A DNA stretch of 64,000 nt. It comes from Mastigamoeba balamuthi. Taxonomy: Eukaryota; Evosea; Mastigamoebida; Mastigamoebidae. Of the stretch, positions 53,281 through 64,000 are shown one piece after another (position 1 is the stretch's first letter; every line of letters begins with the position of its first letter). Below the pieces are notes generated by a model. It ran no database searches. It saw nothing but the letters and a program-made list of their open reading frames with translations, and was not told the origin of the DNA. Location of the stretch: NCBI GenBank assembly GCA_902651635.1, contig CACRSC010000003.1, positions 33,113 to 97,112 of the forward strand, read 5' to 3'. The position numbers and the translations under genes were made by a program.

Positions 53281-56200
53281 TCAGTCCTGCTGGCCGGGCT
53301 TCGCGGAAGGTGCCTCCGGGGCGTTGTCAGCAGTGCGGGGCCTCGACGCGAGTGCGGCGTCGCTGCTGAGTGTCATCCCGGGCCGTCGCTGCACCACCGT
53401 CGTCATGCGCGAGCCGGGCGCCCTCTGGCGGCTCGGCGGGTCCGGGGTCTGCGACGGCGCTGGCGGGGGCGGGGGCGGCGGCGCGGGTGCCCCGGCCGTG
53501 GAGAGGTCCCTGAGCGACGACGACATGGTCAGCATGGCCACGGGCATCGCCGGACGCGTGGGGACCGTGGGCGCTGGCTTCTCGACGACGAACACGCCGA
53601 CGTCCTTGGACCGCCTGCGGAAGAGCTTCGACCGGGGGGTGTCCTCTCTGGCCAGCTTCTGTCCGCTCCTGCGCTTCGAGTAGCGCTTGGACTGCTGTGG
53701 TCGCTGCTGCTGGGCCTGCGACTGCTGTTGTTGTTGCTGCTGCTGCTGCGGCGGCGGCGGCGGATGCTGCTTCTGCGGCTGCTGCTGCTGGGACGAGAAC
53801 TTGACGAGCGGCGGCCTCTGTGTCCCCTGGTCTCTGACCGTCAGCACCTCCATGTACTCGCTCATGTGCGACGGCCTGCGAGGGAACTCTGTCGAGAGCG
53901 GCCTGCTGTTCGACGGCGTGCCCGAGGGGCTGGCGTTGTACCCCTCGTCCTGCTGCCGCAGCTGCTGCTGGCCGTGCGAGTGCTGCGCCGCGAGCATGGA
54001 CGACACGACGACGGCCGCCTCTGGCACCACAGGCACGGGCATGGGCGCGTGGAACGTCTGCCTCCCCGCAGTCGACTTCCTCGGCCTCTCGACGGTGGGC
54101 AGCGGCGACAGCACGCCCAGCGTGTCGTTGATCGTACTATCCGCGGGGGCGGCTGCCGACGCGAGCACCGACTGCACGCGCGCCTCGAACCGCTGCGCGA
54201 TGGTCGACTGGCCCTGGAGGCGCAGGAACCTCGAGTACTGCTGCATGCTCGCGCAGTTGTTCGGGTCGAGCTCGAGGCTGCGGATGTAGTGCTCGTCTGC
54301 CTCGGAGAACCGCCCGCAGTACTCGAGGAACTCGGCGTATTTGTAGTGCGACATCGAGTCGAGCACGTTGGTGCTGATCGCACGCAGGAAGAAGTCCTCC
54401 GCGACCTTGACGTTGGTGTTGGACGACGGCAGGACCTTGAGTGGCGCCTCGTCGAGCAGGACGATGCGCTCGAGTATCTCGCCGCAGTGGCACAGCAGCG
54501 TCCAGCTGCAGGGAAACATGTCCAACGCCTCGGTGAACAGCTCGAGCGCCATCTCGTAGAACCGCTTGGCCGACTTGAACTCCTCCGCCTCCGCCAGCCG
54601 GTTCGCGCGGCTCATGTACAGGTACCCCAGCGCTTGCGAGATCACGTTGAGATGCTTCACGCGCTCTCCGATCCGCTTGATGTCTCCGGTCCCCAGCGGC
54701 TGTGCTGTGAACCACCTTTCGGGCTGCTTCTCGAGCTGGGTGTGCGCCCTGCGCGACATAAGAGAGGGCGAAGGTAAAGGGCAAGACATACTCGTGGTGG
54801 AAGCGGACGCCGGTCATCTTCTGTAGTCGCTTGAACAGCATGACCTTGCCTCCCATCGAGGGCACAAACAGGGACACCGAGTACTTCATGCCATCCGGCC
54901 GCATTTCCTCCGGTGCGAGGCCGTACTCGAACTGCGCGGTTGTCAGTCTTGCGACAGTCTTTCCTTCCATACCTTGGCTATTAGGGCCTGAACAAGGGTC
55001 TTGTCCCAGAACCGATCCGACGGCTCGGACGTCCCCAAGGCCAAGTTGAAGAAGTCCACGCAAAGCGTCCTAGCGTATCGCACGTCAAGAACGTCCGCTT
55101 TGTCATTCTGGCGGCATACCTGTAGGGCTGGTCGACGGCAACAACGCCCATCTCCTCGTGCTTCTTCCTCAGTTTTGCCGCGAGAAGGGATTTGAGGACG
55201 CGGGCGATCATCTCCACGAGCAGAAGGCCGAGGATCTTGGGGTCCTTTGACTGCGCCCTCACCCTGCCCAGGAACCGCATGTTGATGCCTCGGCGGTGCA
55301 TCGCCTGCGTCAGCGGGAAAGTCTCTATCCTGTTCACGCCGTGCTGTTGGACAAGCTCCGGCAGCTCCAGTGCGAACGCGGGTATCACTTGCTCCATCAG
55401 ATATCGTGTTGCCTCGCAGACATCCTGAAAGTGCATGTTGGACCTCTCGACGAGAATGAGAGGAAAGCGTACAGCGTTGATCCTCTCTTCCGAAGCCGGA
55501 TCCTTGATGAAGTTCGAGAACGCGTCCGGACAGAGACTCATTCGGTAGCTCTTAACGAACTCGGGTCGCAGCAGGCGATAGTAGCGAGCGGCCTTGACTC
55601 TGCCAGTCAGCCAGTCAGTAAACAAAGGCAAAAGGACGAGACGGTACCCGTCTTTCGGAAACTCTGGCGGAAAGCAGCGGGCGAAGTCCACCAGGTACAG
55701 CTTCCCGTCCTATGTATGGATGAGAGTGAATGCAGTGTCATGAATAATATTTCAATACCTTTCCTCGGTGCCCTTCGAGGTCGAGGGGCGTGTACAAGGG
55801 CTTCCCGTCCACCACTCGCTTCTTCAGGTTGAGAACCTGGCGGCACAATAGCTTTAGCAAGCATTGCGGATGCTATTCGCTACTTGCCTTGGTCGCATTC
55901 TTGAGCTTCCTGACCAGTTCTTCGTCCTTGCAAGCGAAGCTTTTCCCCGCATCGGCGCTCCCATAGACAAGCGTCTCCTTCCCCTCGATTGGAAGAACAC
56001 TCTCGGCGATGAGTCGGTACCCTAGTGCAATGTCAATGACGTGTTCCGAGTGGTGCATGCGAATAACCTCTGTAGTCCACGAGCACCATCATGGGGATGT
56101 ACACGCCATGGACCCACGTCGTGAGGCAATTGAAGATGTTGATGCACCCCTTGAGCTCGTGGCCTATTCAACAGAGGCTGAGTTGCGGTGGAAGTGCGTT

Positions 56201-57951
56201 GCTCTGCTACCTCCGGCCTTTGAGGCGGCGTAGTCTGACCCGTATATCTTCTTGTTGTCCCGAGCGAACTTGAAGTAGATGTTGTGAATCAGGTACTTGT
56301 CGCCACCGGCCATCCCCAGGTCGATCGGCTTGATGCTCTTCTGCTGAACTGGAATGTACAACTATGCCCAGGCAGAACCCCATTAGCCTCTCGAAGGGAA
56401 AAAGGCTGCAGTACCTCCGCGATGATGATTTTCCCGAACGTGGTTGCCGCGTAGATGAAGTCGTTTGCCTGCAGCAAAGAGGGTCACCCGAAGGAGCGAT
56501 GAGAAGAGGCGCTCCGTACGAGGTTGATCAGTCGGATCATGGTGTTGCACTTCGAGGTGTCCGAGGTCTGGGATCCCCATTTCTGCATTTCCTCAATGCA
56601 CTGCTGGAACCTCAAGTTCCAATCCCCGATCGCAGCGCCACTCCCGTACTCCGGCGCTGCGTTTTCGATCAGCTGCCGCTTATAAGAATGGCAACTCACT
56701 GGAGTCCGAGTCTCGCAGAACATCCATCGCTAGCCTCTCCAGGTCGCTCTCGCACGGCGTGGCATTTTGAGACAAGAACCCGCCGTACCCGGCGAGCGTC
56801 ACCGGAGCGCGCGGGGACTTGAGTATCGAGTTCGCGGCAGCCGCGAGCGCGTTTGCAGCATAGGGCTTCGTGTCGGGCAGCGGCGACGACTTGTCTCGGT
56901 TGTAGTACCCCTCGCTGCTGCCGTTGTACCCCGTGTCCGTCGCCACGGGCGACGCCATCGCGGCAACGGCCTGCGAGGTCCCGGGCTGCTCCTCCAGCGG
57001 CTTGAGCTTCAGGGCCGGCACCTGCTTGTCTGTCTTGGGCTGCTTCTCTGCCTTGAGGACCGTCGCCAGCCGTTCCTGTGGGCGTCGCCGCAGGCGCTCA
57101 GTGTCCTCCACAGGGCGCGGGAGAGGGCGGGTCTCCGGTACCTCCGACAGGCTGCGGAGCCTCTTGCCCCGGTCCTCCTCCTCGAGCGGCCTCGAGGACA
57201 TCTCGGACACGTCCTCTGTGCTGCCGACGGTGAACCCCGCGGGGGGGATGCCCACGGGCACGAACTCCTGCTTGAGGATGTTCTCCCTGCGCTGTATGAC
57301 GCTGCTCTGGTCGCTGGCCGGGCTGCTGTTGAGGATGGCGTGCGCCAGCTTGGCCATCCAGTCCGCGTACGACGCGGCGTCTGGCGCGAGGAACCGCTTG
57401 GCGCGCGGGCCGTTGGTCAGGCGGAACGCGAGCTCGCCGTGCGCGGGGTCCGGCGTCACGAACCACCCGACGAGGTCCGCGACCTTCTTCGGCTCGGGCG
57501 GCAGCTGCGAGCGCGCCCATCTCGCCGCCGCGGCTTTCCCGCCTCTGACGACACCGCAGGCATTTCTCAGGGAAAGGCTCGGAGTTGCCGGAAGCGGGGG
57601 AATCGGGGGGGTTAGGAAGCCCAGATACCGCTCCGGGAGATCGTAGCGCTTCAGGAAGTGGTCCTCGAGGACGAACCACCTGCGCTTCCACGCGTGCTTC
57701 GAGAACTTGCCCTGGTGGGGGAGGGGCACCCCCGCGGGGACGCGTGCGCTCGTTTAAGCGGCGCGGGGGCAAGCCACCGTTTGGGCCAGAGGTGCGCTTA
57801 CCTGCTTTGACAGAATTCCCTCCTTGTAAATCGCGGGGCCCGCAGCCGGCGAGCACGGGCCCGCAGACTCGGCCGCCGCGTCCCCCTCGGGGGGCAGTGC
57901 GACCTGCAGGGCGGGTGAGATCCCGCGCGCCCCCGGGGCGTGTGGCGGCAC
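53281..57951 (-). CDS. PH - CLU - TPR protein (clustered-mitochondria family relative)
   Basis: Multi-exon gene. The first clear coding is IYKEGILSKQ|GKFSKHAWKRRWFVLED, a PH domain ending LTNGPRAKRF...WMAKLAHAIL. A disordered region follows (57290-56780). Then come CLU-type segments: DWNLRFQQCIEEMQKW, NDFIYAATTFGKIIIAEV, GGDKYLIHNIYFKFARDNKK, YRLIAESVLPIEGKETLVYG and KLYLVDFARCFPPEFPKDGY. The CLU-central signature LTQAMHRRGINMRFLGRV follows. After an exon with GLAPEEMRPDGMKYSVSL, the last exon (about 54760-53281) has TPR-like helices (AKRFYEMALELFTEAL; EADEHYIRSLELDPNN), a Q9 tract, proline runs and a basic Ser-rich tail. CLU proteins affect mitochondrial distribution and bind mRNA; the PH domain suggests membrane targeting. 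No ATG was found in the first exon, so an upstream exon is probably missing from my call. Confidence 0.78.
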
Positions 57952-58187
57952 CTGTGAGAGTAGGACTGGCTCCAGATCGGAGAGCGCCCCCGCGGGCGTG
58001 GGGATTTACACTGAAAAGATCTTTTCAGATACAGGTTGAACTTTGCTTAGTGCACCAAAGTTCAGCATCCAACGGCTAATAGATGCACGCGCGACACGCG
58101 TCGGGTTGTGACATCATCCAAGGAGATTGGCTTTGTTTGTATTTGCATCAATTGTATGGGGATAATGTCGGAAGGAAGAAGGCTTCA
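57952..58187. other. Spacer between 5' region of PH-CLU gene and 3' end of esterase gene
   Basis: May hold the missing first exon of the PH-CLU gene. Nothing else seen. Confidence 0.4.
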
Positions 58188-59975
58188 TCAGCACAGCACA
58201 GAGAACACAGTAGAGAGCACAGCCAGGCAGGCGTACACGTTCTGGCTGTGGGCTGCTCCCGTGGGCTCATCGAGGCTCCAACTCGATCCCTTGCTCGAGA
58301 CAGTGCTTGCGCTGTGTGGCATGCTGGTGGTGCTCTCACTGCGACTGCTACCAGTGTTTCCGCTGTGTGTGCCACTTATGGTGGAGCTGCTGCCGGTGGC
58401 GGAGCTGTGCCCCCTGCTGGCACTCTCCGAGTCGTGCGGCTTGGGGGTCAAGTCAGAGTTCGAGTTTCCCCATCCCATCACAACCGCTATCGCCTGTGAC
58501 ACTGCCTGAGCGATCTTGGCATCACCGAGAGTGTTGGGGTGCCACTGGCATCCCCTCTCTGTTGAACCTATTGAATCGGGTCAGGCCCGTATATCAGCAT
58601 TTTGGGCGTACTGTCCAACGAGGGGATGATGACCTTGTGAGCCTTTGGTCCGACGGTGTTGACAACGTCATTGATGTACGGGGACCACCTGTCGGCGTCC
58701 TCACAGAGCAGGAAGAAATGGGCGGCAGGGAAGTGCCCCTGCAGGCTCTTCACGAACTCCACGTAGGAGCCCACAAAATCTTGGCGAGCTGGCCAGTACT
58801 GATCAGCGCCACCCTGGTAGTCGTTGGTTCCCAGGTAAATAACAATTGCATCGGGTGCGTATGAGTAGTCCCACTAGGATGACGTGAGTGGTGTATCCGA
58901 GTCGAGTAGTAGTTTCTACCAGGGTGCCAAGACTCTCACTAGTTGTGTACTTGTACCAATAGGGCATTGCTTTTTCGGATTTGCCCTGATCCTTTCCATT
59001 GTTTCTGCGAATTCCTATTCCGCTCCAACATTCGGAAACAATTTGAGCCTGCGTCATTTCAGAATGAATGAGGATGGGTGTCTCGCACGTTCAGGAAGGC
59101 GGCAACGAGCGAGGCATAGGACTGAGTGAAATCCTCGGTGTCCAGGGTGAAGGGGCAGTCGAGAGTCTTTCCCAGATTCCCGAAACCGCAGGTAATGGAG
59201 TCCCCGATGACCTCGATCTTCCTCTTCGGAACCGACGTCACAGGTTGCACGGTCGAACCCTGAGAGCACCGTTAACAATTGATAAGGCAGGATCAGAGTG
59301 CCTGAGCCAGATGGATAGCATCCAGGCGCGTCCTCGAGTACATCAATTCCGACCTTTTCACGGCCTTGAGCATGTGGCGGCGGGAGGCATCGAGACCAGT
59401 GATCGACCACGCCCCTGCCTCGTTCTTCTTGTCGAACCTCCGCTCACCGTCCACAAACACGGTCCACTGAGAGGGAAACTTATGGTTAACGCCGTGCTGC
59501 TTTACACACGTACCCATGAGGGCTGCCACGGCCCATCGACATCGGTCAGGTCGAACGACACATAATCCGAGCCGGAGAACGAAATCTCGAAGCCCACGCC
59601 CGACCAGCCGCCCACGGGTGCAGCCGGGGACTTCCTGTCCCACCGACCGTGGTACACGATGTTGGGGTTGCTGGGTACCACACCATTTTCCGGGCCCCTT
59701 CTCCTGTGCACCACGTCTGAAGGAAATGGCGGTTATTTTAGAAATTTTGTGGGCACTTGAGCACTTGAGGCACTTGAAAACTAGCGAACGCACCGACGTT
59801 CTCCGTGCATTCGAGGAGGAGTGTGCTCGCGTTATCTCCAGGGGCGCAGGGAGATTGCGCGCATTGTCCTGGGGCTGAGCAGAGCGTGAGGAAGTGTCAC
59901 TGATCATTCGGTTTTTGGCTGAACTACGCACCAGTGGACGACGAACACCACGAGCACCCAGACAGCGCGACACAT
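58188..59975 (-). CDS. Secreted GDSL/CE2-type carbohydrate esterase, probably GPI-anchored
   Basis: The ATG at 59975 gives a signal peptide, MCRAVWVLVVFVVHWC. After an intron comes a jelly-roll N-domain: NPNIVYHGRWDRKSPAAPVG, WSGVGFEISFSGSDYVSFDL, FPSQWTVFVDGERRF. The hydrolase domain follows, with block I IEVIGDSITCGFGN (nucleophile Ser), then WSGIGIRRN, then GSYVEFVKSLQGHFP, and near 58540-58510 a WHPNTLGDAKIAQAV stretch supplying the catalytic His. This order matches CE2 acetyl esterases acting on plant or bacterial polysaccharides. The C-terminus is Ser/Thr-rich and ends in a hydrophobic tail (NVYACLAVLSTVFSVLC) with nothing after it, as in GPI-anchored proteins. About six exons, several junctions approximate. 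It fits a phagotroph that digests cell walls; that is inference. Confidence 0.78.
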
Positions 59976-60593
59976 GCATGGCACGCGGTGGCCTCAGAGC
60001 AGGGGAAGAGCGCTGACACGCACAGAGAGAACTGAAGAAGTGCGAAGCACCAAACGCAAGCAAGTTGAATGAACATGACGGTTGTTCACAAATGGCAGAT
60101 TTTCACTTCAGATACACAGGAGGGCACTTTCCACGTCTGTGGATTCGCCTCTTGGCTGCCATTTCCACGAGAGCTGCTGCAGAGTTCGGAGAGAGAGAGC
60201 AAGTAATTAAGAAATATTGTCTCTGACAATGAGCGAGTTGTGAGAAGAAAATACGCCGATCTGGTGTCCGACGGAAAAATTGTGCAGCAGTGCCTCTCAT
60301 TTTCTGTTTCGCATTGTCATATTGATGCGTCTTGTTGTCGTGTGATTCGAGATCTTGCAGTATTTTGTGGGAAAAGAACTATGTCTTTTTGCCTCACTGC
60401 GGTACTCGGTACCAGGTGGTCCCGAGGTGCCAATGCTGGAGCTTTGGCAGCAGGCCAGGCCATGACCATCCGTGAGAATAGGCTTGATCAATTCCACCAA
60501 AAGGATATGGTCAGCAGCTGTAGGGTCTTTGGGACTACCTCTTCAATCAGATATTTGGCAGCACTGATACTATGTACTTTCCCTGTGGCGTAT
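59976..60593. other. Spacer at edge of mobile-element region
   Basis: AT-richer than the gene to its left. A 186-codon frame at 60240-60800 (+) is mostly antisense to the integrase remnant and unsupported. No chromodomain or LTR seen. Confidence 0.45.
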
Positions 60594-61516
60594 TTACTCC
60601 CTGCCCTTGGCCTTTTGCACGTAGTCCTTGAAGTTCCTCTTCAAGACCTCGGTCTGGATAGCCCTGACATCACTGATTACTATCTTGGCCTGATCTGCCA
60701 GAAAAGTCACATAATCAATTGCCTCGTCTGGCTTTCCACTGTCTTCCCTGTTCAGCTTCATCGCAGCCTCCAGCATGGACCTGGGCTTGAACCCGTGTAG
60801 TACCTCGAATGGTGAGCATCCCAGCACTCTCAAGAATGCAGTGTTCAGGCAGAATGCAACTGAGACCACCTGGGTGTAGTGTGCACGAATGCACGTAGCA
60901 ACTGCTCCACATCGTAGTTGACTCTCTCCACGGCCCCATGCCCTTCAGGGTGTCTAGGAGCACTGATATGGTGCTTGACCTTGAGCAGTTCCACGAACCT
61001 CTCGACCTGTGCTGCACTGAAGCTCGATCCTCCATCTGTAGTGATGAACTTGAACAGTGTTCCCATCCTGCAGATCCAGTTGTTGAAGATTCCCTCAATA
61101 GCAGTCTCAGCTGATGTGTTCTTCGTTGGAATCAACACAATCCAGTGTGAAAAACGGTCCAGCATCACGAGAATGTACTTGAACCCCTCAGACTCTATGA
61201 GCTCTCCGATGAAGTCGACGAATATGCTCTTCAGAGAAGCCTCTGTCTGCAGAGAAACAAGCATTCCTGCATGCTTCTGGCATGTAGCTCACTCGTTGGA
61301 TCACTTTCTGAGGTCCTGTTCCATCCCACTGCCTTGACCCGTTCCAGACCTTGCGATCCCACAGTGACCTGACAGAGGGTCCTCATGGGCAAGAGCCCAT
61401 ATCTGGTCAATGACCTCGTTGTTTGGCCGTTCCTTCAGGCAGATCCTCGTGTCCACCTGATGGGCAGGAATTCCCATCAAAAGGGTCAAAATCGTAGCAA
61501 TCGATGAATAGCACAT
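60594..61516 (-). pseudogene. Ty3/gypsy-type integrase remnant
   Basis: A degraded zinc-binding part (HEDPLSGHCGI ... ATCQKHAGMLVSLQ) leads into an rve core: IFVDFIGELIE with the first Asp, YILVMLDRFSHWIVLIPTK, FITTDGGSSF with the second Asp, and PEGHGAVERVNYD with the Glu, spaced as D-D-E. The frame shifts once around 60875 and resumes as VSVAFCLNTAFLRVLGCSPF to a Lys/Arg-rich end. A stop separates the zinc part from the core. No reverse transcriptase or protease lies upstream; that side holds a different gene. Inactive remnant. Confidence 0.75.
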
Positions 61517-61594
61517 GCCTTAATATCAGAAGCTCTTGTATGCATTTGAATTACGATTTCACAGAATTTTTCAAATCAAGGGATTTGTGACAAA

Positions 61595-61700
61595 GGCGAT
61601 ATGTGCTGGCATATGTGCCAGGCTATGTGCCAGCGGCACAGCTCGGCCATTGACTATGCTGGTGGCACAGTGTATGTGCTGGCATATATGCTGGCCTATG
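61595..61700. repeat. Palindromic TATGTGCTGGCA repeat cluster A
   Basis: Several direct and inverted copies of tatgtgctggca/tgccagcacata-like units. It lies between the integrase remnant and the end of the neighbouring element gene. Confidence 0.7.
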
Positions 61701-61806
61701 AGTCGGCATGAAGAGTTTCTGTAGTTTTGTGGTCAATGGTAATCAATAAGAAATTCAAAGCAGACACAGTGGCTTTCAATTGTAATAACCAACTGGTTTC
61801 ATTGCT

Positions 61807-63580
61807 TTAGTCACACTCAGGGTCAGATTCATTGGAGGAGAGGGCATCAACATCATCACTGCACTCAGCAGAATCCATGATGCAGTCCTTTGGATCAGCC
61901 ATAACGTCATTCAGGCCATCGAAGGACGCATCTGGGTTGATGAATCCCTCTTCAAACATCTTGAGGTCCATCTGCAGAGGACTGGTTGGGAGTAGCTCAT
62001 CGGAGTTGGAGAGCCAGGAGTCCAGGTTCGCATTACTCCAAAGAGGAGACTCTCATTCTGTATGACGAGTCGCCTGCATGATGTGCTCTCCAAGGTGTTT
62101 GACCTCCTCAGTAGTTCCCTTGATGGTGCTGAGCCTGTAGCGCAGTCCCTGAGCATCAGCATCACAATTGAAGGGCGAATCTGGATGAACACAGTGCTCC
62201 AACCAGTTTTCGTTGTCCTTGGCAACTGAGATGAGCGTGGAATGCTGCTGGATTGATGGCAGGGATGCCTTGCAGTGCGTCTTGATGCTTCTTACCATCT
62301 GTGAGAGTACAGTGTGTTGCAATGAGTGAATTAGATGAAGTTATGTTGTTTTCTGGCACTTATGCCGGCAGAATATTGTATGTGCCAGCAGCATATAATT
62401 ATGTGCTAGCAGCATATACAATGGCATAAGAGGAAAACTGACCTTTCACAGCAGTCATCACTGCAGTGAGCATAAGGACTGGCCCTATTCGTTTGAAGAG
62501 TGATGGTCTCGAGAATAGCAGCCCTGTGAGTCAGATGCAAGCCACCAGCAATCCATAAACCGAGGAACTGGGCAGTCATAACCTTATACTGGTGGTGACG
62601 AGTGGCGTAGAGCAGCTGTGGACAGAGCTGCAGGAGCCCTATGAACTCCAGAGACCTCCCAGCACGTACTGTGGCCCTCATGTAGCAGTTGGACAGCCCA
62701 TAGTGCAGGCAGAAGCACAGAAGACTTCGGGGACGAGAGGGAATGTCCTGACACTGGGCAAGACAGTTGATCAACATCAGAACTGTGGGGTCATAGCTCA
62801 GGTGGGACGTGACAGTCTGCAGCACCCATGGCAGCAGGGCAGAGACTAGAAGCACGATCGTGTCATCCAGCTGAATGAAGTTCTTGAGCATGTCCTTTGT
62901 TCCCTTGCAACCCAGGAAAGCCAGAGTCGGGGTAATGAGGCAGTCCCACATCTCCCTGATTGCAAAGGCCATTGTCTTCATCTGGCCAGTGACGGGATGA
63001 TTGTACTGTGCAGTGGGCTGTCTTCCTGGTCACGCATTCGCCATAGCTTGGAGAACACCTGCTGGTCGCCCTCGAACACTGGCATCAGGGGCAGCTGGGC
63101 ACCAGTGGCCACTCCCAAGCGAGTCTCCTCCACGAAACGGACCATGTCCGTATAAGAGGCAGTCTGTGCAGACTCTGTGCTGCCACCAGTCCACATCTGG
63201 CAGCTGATGAGTGTGGACAGATGCCTGTTGCAGCTCTTCACAGGAGGAACTGACAACGGGCACCCCGTGTTGTTGCAGTACATCCCCCAGAAGAAAGCCC
63301 AACGAACAACCTCTCCCAGCACCTCCTTGACAGGTCGTGGGCATGACAGAGAGCTGCCAGACAGAGACATCCACGCAAAAGTGCAGGAGCTGCACTCGAG
63401 AGGCAGTACATGGGAGTATGGCACCAGTGGGCAGTACATTGCACACAACTCCACGGTTCGCTGTACCTCATCCAATGGCTGTTCTGAGGGCACAACACCC
63501 CTGGGCAGTACGTTGGGAAGTACGACATCCTCCTGCAAAAACCAGGCAAGGTCAGTTTTTTGCTGGAGTGATGCAAAGTG
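61807..63580 (-). pseudogene. Broken multi-exon mobile-element gene of unrecognised family
   Basis: Reading leftward from an acceptor at about 63541 (GGTTTTTGCAG|GAGGATGTC), the frame gives EDVVLPNVLPRGVVPSEQ, MVRFVEETRLGVATGAQLPL and VFEGDQQVFSKLWRMRDQED. It shifts by one base near 62990 and continues VTGQMKTMAFAIREMWDCL and HHQYKVMTAQFLGLWIAGG. An intron of about 150 nt (donor near 62442, filled by repeat cluster B) leads to THCKASLPSIQQHSTLIS. The next exon has one in-frame TGA at 62053-62055 and then continues SNSDELLPTSPLQMDLKMFE to an acidic end, NESDPECD, at a TAA at 61807. The length, composition and HxYKV stretch loosely recall DUF6589-type element proteins; I would not insist. Confidence 0.5.
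62345..62435. repeat. Palindromic TATGTGCTGGCA repeat cluster B (inside an intron)
   Basis: Units such as tatgtgccagcagcatataattatgtgctagcagcatat with inverted arrangement. It fills most of the intron of the element gene. Confidence 0.7.
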
Positions 63581-63601
63581 AGATGCCACAACATGCTCTC
63601 T

Positions 63602-63700
63602 GCTGGCACATAGCATGTGCCCCCGGTATATAATTATGTGCTGCCAGTATATAGTTATGTGCCGTCAGCATATAATTATATGCTGACAGCACATAGGAAA
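63602..63700. repeat. Palindromic TATGTGCTGGCA repeat cluster C
   Basis: Longest cluster, with tatgtgctgccagtatatag, gtgccgtcagcatataatta and the inverse tatgctgacagcacata. It lies just upstream of the acceptor near 63541, probably again within an intron. Confidence 0.7.
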
Positions 63701-63734
63701 GCTAATGTAACAAAACAATGTACTGCAAGTGTCA

Positions 63735-63930
63735 CGTCAAGCAATGTAGCGGCGTGTAGCAGACCCTGCCGCAGCAGTGCATAGCACAATGAATGAACTA
63801 CGCGGCATAGCGAAGGGTCCACTGCATGCTGCTACGCATGGTTTTGCTACGTGCCACTACACATGATGCCGCTATGCGCCGCTACAGTAGCACTGTGTAG
63901 CGGCGCGTAGCGGCATCATGCATGCCACCT
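63735..63930. repeat. GTAGCGGC-type satellite
   Basis: Repeated short units around gtagcggcgtgtagca, gccgctatgcgccgctac and gtagcggcgcgtagcggcatcatg in both orientations. Unrelated to clusters A-C. It reaches almost to the window edge. Confidence 0.65.
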
Positions 63931-64000
63931 CTCACCCTGCATCTGGATCAGCTGATGGTGCAGACACTCCCACGTTCTGAGACACTCTCACCATGCTATG

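Noticed and set aside
60240-60800. 186-codon forward frame beside the integrase
   Set aside because: Largely antisense to the integrase remnant; no motifs.
1-64000. Prokaryotic origin, operons, CRISPR arrays or prophage
   Set aside because: Introns, tRNAs without CCA, eukaryotic domain set and lack of ribosome binding sites exclude it; no regularly spaced repeat-spacer arrays seen.

Overview
This is a piece of a GC-rich eukaryotic nuclear genome, most likely from a free-living protist, probably an amoeba or amoeboflagellate. The reasons are short spliceosomal introns (about 40-110 nt), nuclear-type tRNA genes, and a eukaryotic gene set: a chorein-type lipid-transfer protein, a TRAF-type RING protein, a BRD7/9-like bromodomain protein, Grc3/NOL9, a TTLL1-type tubulin polyglutamylase, a PH-CLU-TPR protein, and a TmcB-PAS-cyclase of the kind known from amoebae. 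Coding DNA is very GC-rich, with almost every third base G or C. No operons, ribosome binding sites or CRISPR arrays are present. I cannot name the species; an archamoebid such as Mastigamoeba or an anaerobic flagellate are guesses only. Exon joins were worked out by eye from splice sites and reading phase. Where I did not check them, the coordinates span the whole gene, introns included.

Layout. 1-4151 (-): 5' part of a VPS13/BLTP-like gene, cut by the window edge. 4152-7130: AT-rich island without genes except tRNA-Phe. 7470-14200: large imperfect palindrome carrying two Cache-adenylate cyclase genes, tail to tail, whose inner arms are 1563 bp each and nearly identical. 15216-19750: small membrane protein, bromodomain protein, TVP38/TMEM64 protein. 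20569-26263 (-): giant TmcB-PAS-adenylate cyclase. 26864-39949: dense block with a secreted protein, TRAF-RING-MATH, Grc3, a Ser-rich type I membrane protein, a small orphan, a tail-anchored PP2C-like phosphatase and TTLL1. 40034-42250: second AT-rich island holding a decayed gag-like gene. 42405-45767: EF-hand/coiled-coil protein, tRNA-Trp and a multi-pass membrane protein. 46118-49775: head-to-tail array of three paralogues with a two-domain architecture I do not recognise. 50091-53155: Gln-rich coiled-coil gene carrying what looks like a false assembly duplication around a single N. 53281-57951: PH-CLU-TPR gene. 58188-59975: secreted, probably GPI-anchored esterase. 60594-64000: mobile-element territory with a broken integrase, a second broken element gene, palindromic TATGTGCTGGCA clusters and a GTAGCGGC satellite.

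How the genes fit together. Three class III cyclases (two Cache receptors and one TmcB-type), a PP2C-like phosphatase and an EF-hand protein point to cyclic-nucleotide and phosphorylation signalling at membranes. TTLL1 implies modified microtubules, probably a flagellum. The others are household functions. The most unusual items are the homogenised cyclase palindrome, the recurrent GC-AG introns with an AG|GCA donor (including one conserved in all three tandem paralogues), the three-gene two-domain array, a shared GATATTC-type motif just upstream of at least six start codons, and the repeat-filled introns of the element at the right end.
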